Shown: piece by piece, positions 62,125 to 64,000 of the stretch
Position numbering within the stretch: the stretch's first letter is position 1
Layout of the letters: every line of letters begins with the position of its first letter
Source: JAPLDB01 sp038206355
Lineage (GTDB): Bacteria > Bacteroidota > Bacteroidia > AKYH767-A > 2013-40CM-41-45
Reading direction: 5' to 3'
DNA: 64,000 nucleotides
Assembly: GCA_038206355.1 (NCBI GenBank)
Contig: JBBRAY010000014.1
Coordinates: 12,994 to 76,993 of the forward strand
Notes under the pieces: generated by a model
What the model was told of the DNA's origin: nothing
Databases searched by the model: none
What the model saw: only the letters and a program-made list of their open reading frames with translations
Translations under genes and position numbers: made by a program

Positions 62125-64000
62125 GTGTATTTCAAGAGTTCCATACGGACCAATCCGACAACAAAAGAAATTGATAGTTATTATCGGTTAGTAGAAAGCT
62201 ATCGAAATATAGAGGGACGTGTATGCCATCGCACCTTATTGAATGTTGGTTTTTTAGAACAAGTAAGAGTTGATCAACTCAATAAAATACAAGCACATTT
62301 GAATGCGCGTTACAAAAAGCAGGAAGTATTATTTGAAGAACCGGACCTGGTAGTAAAAACGATGACAGATCAACTATGGCATCGCTTGGTAAGTGAAAAG
62401 CGTATTGACACAAACTGGGCAGACAAAGCCCAGCGGCAGATAGATGTGGACACTCTTAAGCATACCAATGTGCGCGAGGTGGGCACAGAATGGATGTGTT
62501 ACCATACCTGGAATCAATTAGAACTTACTGAGTTTTTACGTGAGCAAGGCTGGAATGAAACGCAGATACAATTAGCAGCAACACAAGTAATCAGTCGCGC
62601 AGCATATCCGGCATCAGAACTCAAAACAAGTCGATGGATAAAAGAAAACTCTGCCGTGTGCGAACTTACAGGATACGACATGGAGCAGATGACAAAAGAT
62701 AAATTGTATCAAAGCGCACTCCATCTGTATCGTGTGAAAGCGCCATTAGAAAATCATTTATCCAAACGTACTAATGACTTGTTCGACCTACAAGATAAAA
62801 TCATTCTCTATGATTTGACCAACACTTATTTTGAAGGGCGCAAAGAAACAAGCATACTGGCGCAACGTGGGCGCAGCAAAGAAAAACGAAGCGATGCCAA
62901 ATTAGTTGTATTGGCCATGGTGGTGAACATCGAGGGGTTTATCAAATACACAGCCATACATCAGGGTAATATTGCTGATTGCCAGACATTATTGTCCATG
63001 ATAGATAAACTCGCCCTGCAAACCGGATATCAAAAACCCATTATCGTATTAGATGCAGGCATTGCCACACAGGAAAATTTAGAATTGCTGCAAGCAAAAG
63101 GTTACCCTTATGTATGTGTGAGCAGAAGCAAACTCAAAGACTACGCAATAGTGAGCAATAGATTGAGTGTCATTTTAGAAACCAAATCAAAAAATGAAAT
63201 ACTTATCAAAGCTGTGCAAACCAATGTGAGCACAGATTATTATCTTGAAATAACAAGCCCTGCCAAAGTACTCAAAGAAAAGGGCATGAAGGATTTATTT
63301 GAAACGCGATTTGAAGAAGCATTGGAAAAAATAAAAAGCTCAATTCACAAAAAAAGTGGAGTAAAAAAAGTAAGCAAAGTGAATGAACGCATAGGCAGAG
63401 CCAAACAAAAATACCCTTCCATACACCACTATTACAACATCCATATTACTACTGATCAAACCAATGAGCAAGTAACCAATATCACCTGGGAAAAAGACCA
63501 GGCACTGCATCAACAAAAAACGGATGGCTTGGGAGTTTATTTCCTTCGCACCAATTTGGCTATAAAGGACGAAGTGATAATATGGAATATATACAATACC
63601 ATTCGTGAAATAGAAAGCACCTTCCGAACCCTCAAAACAGACCTTGACCTGCGACCAATCTATCACCAAAAGGATGACAGCACCATGGCTCATCTTCACT
63701 TAGGAATACTTGCATATTGGCTAGTGAATACTATCCGACATCAACTAAAAGCACACGACATTAATAGCAATTGGCAAGAAATCGTACGCATAGCCAATAC
63801 ACAAAAAATGATTACCACTTCAGGGCAAAATACATTTGATAAAATCATCAGTGTACGTAAATGCTCACAGCCAAATCAAAGACTAAAAGAATTTCTTGAT
63901 GTCCTCAATGCCAAACACAAACCATTCAAAAAAATAAAATCTGTAGTACACAAAATACTGCCTAAAAAAAATCAAATGACTGTTTTAAAGCTACTTACGG
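62125..64000 (+). mobile_element. IS1634-type (IS4-like) insertion sequence, transposase CDS truncated at window edge
   Basis: The frame is open from GTG 62125 to the last base, more than 625 codons with no stop. An in-frame TGA at 62098-62100 bounds the start, so GTG (MYFKSSIRTNPTTKEIDSYY) is the best choice. The DDE triad is visible: YDLTNTYFEG near residue 230 (first Asp), VLDAGIATQENLELL near 310 (second Asp) and TIREIESTFRTLKTDLDLR near 495 (Glu), the last followed by HQKDDSTMAHLHLGILAYWL. This is the arrangement of IS1634-family transposases, which cut and paste the element. The left end should lie between about 61880 and 62125, but the right end is outside, so inverted repeats and target duplication cannot be defined. 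Confidence 0.88.

Noticed and set aside
63340..63699. 119-aa minus-strand open frame
   Set aside because: It lies entirely inside the transposase, whose plus-strand frame shows DDE motifs; it is an antisense shadow.
62069..63952. Repeated TGTAGTACACA at 62070 and 63942 as insertion-sequence ends
   Set aside because: The copies are direct, not inverted, and the second is inside the transposase coding region.
1..64000. tRNA, rRNA, riboswitches or CRISPR arrays
   Set aside because: Spacers were read on both strands; no cloverleaf with a TTC arm, no rRNA-like stretch, and no regular direct repeats were seen.

Overview
The window is a chromosomal segment of a member of the Bacteroidota, probably a free-living, gliding or environmental Sphingobacteriia/Chitinophagia-like lineage. 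Three things support this. First, eleven genes plus one gene fragment end in a type A C-terminal sorting domain (a YPNP start, a GIYF motif and a basic tail) used by the type IX secretion system (T9SS). Second, several promoters fit the Bacteroidota pattern TAnnTTTG, two of them with TTG 19 bp upstream. Third, conserved blocks typical of the phylum are present (flippase-dut-nucleotidyltransferase-TPR-DUF4292-EnvC, and prs-rplY-pth). No rRNA, tRNA or CRISPR array was found. The species cannot be named from the sequence alone.

Layout. 1-9 kb: the end of a T9SS propeller protein, then a co-directional cell-envelope block (Wzx-like flippase, dUTPase, sugar nucleotidyltransferase, TPR lipoprotein, DUF4292 lipoprotein, EnvC-like protein). 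A small gene and an HExxH membrane protein are wedged into this block. 9-18 kb: a repeat-rich spacer, a methyltransferase, a long PurF-type amidophosphoribosyltransferase, and nuoL-nuoM-nuoN without the rest of the complex I operon. 18-29 kb: five large secreted T9SS proteins on both strands. 28.7-31.3 kb: prs-rplY-pth. 31.5-41 kb: two more T9SS proteins, a decayed secreted-protein gene, a PAP2 phosphatase, a fused oligopeptide ABC ATPase and a DEAD-box helicase. 41-46.6 kb: an accessory island with an AbiEii/DUF6922 pair, three T9SS genes (one only a C-terminal fragment) and a UPF0175/DUF3368 toxin-antitoxin pair between two copies of the same sorting domain. 46.6-55.3 kb: polA, two unknown proteins, two small proteins under 60 aa, a LytS/LytTR two-component pair, a duplicated non-coding element with hairpins, and a DUF6624 protein. 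55.4-62 kb: a stand-alone biotinyl protein, a 1297-aa P-domain/CotH/SprB-repeat T9SS protein, a thioredoxin and a persulfide dioxygenase-rhodanese fusion. 62.1 kb to the end: an IS1634-type transposase cut by the window edge.

Two themes stand out. (1) Short palindromic or repeat-like elements occur between genes and also in frame inside protein genes: in a NuoM loop, in the PolA linker, and in T9SS sorting domains. This resembles the behaviour described for Rickettsia palindromic elements. (2) A 34-nt block is present twice near 54 kb with identical length and near-identical ends. Each copy is followed, on the minus strand, by a terminator-like hairpin whose loop contains the same octamer. 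This is the best candidate in the window for an undescribed structured element. No complete new multi-gene defence or metabolic system is evident.
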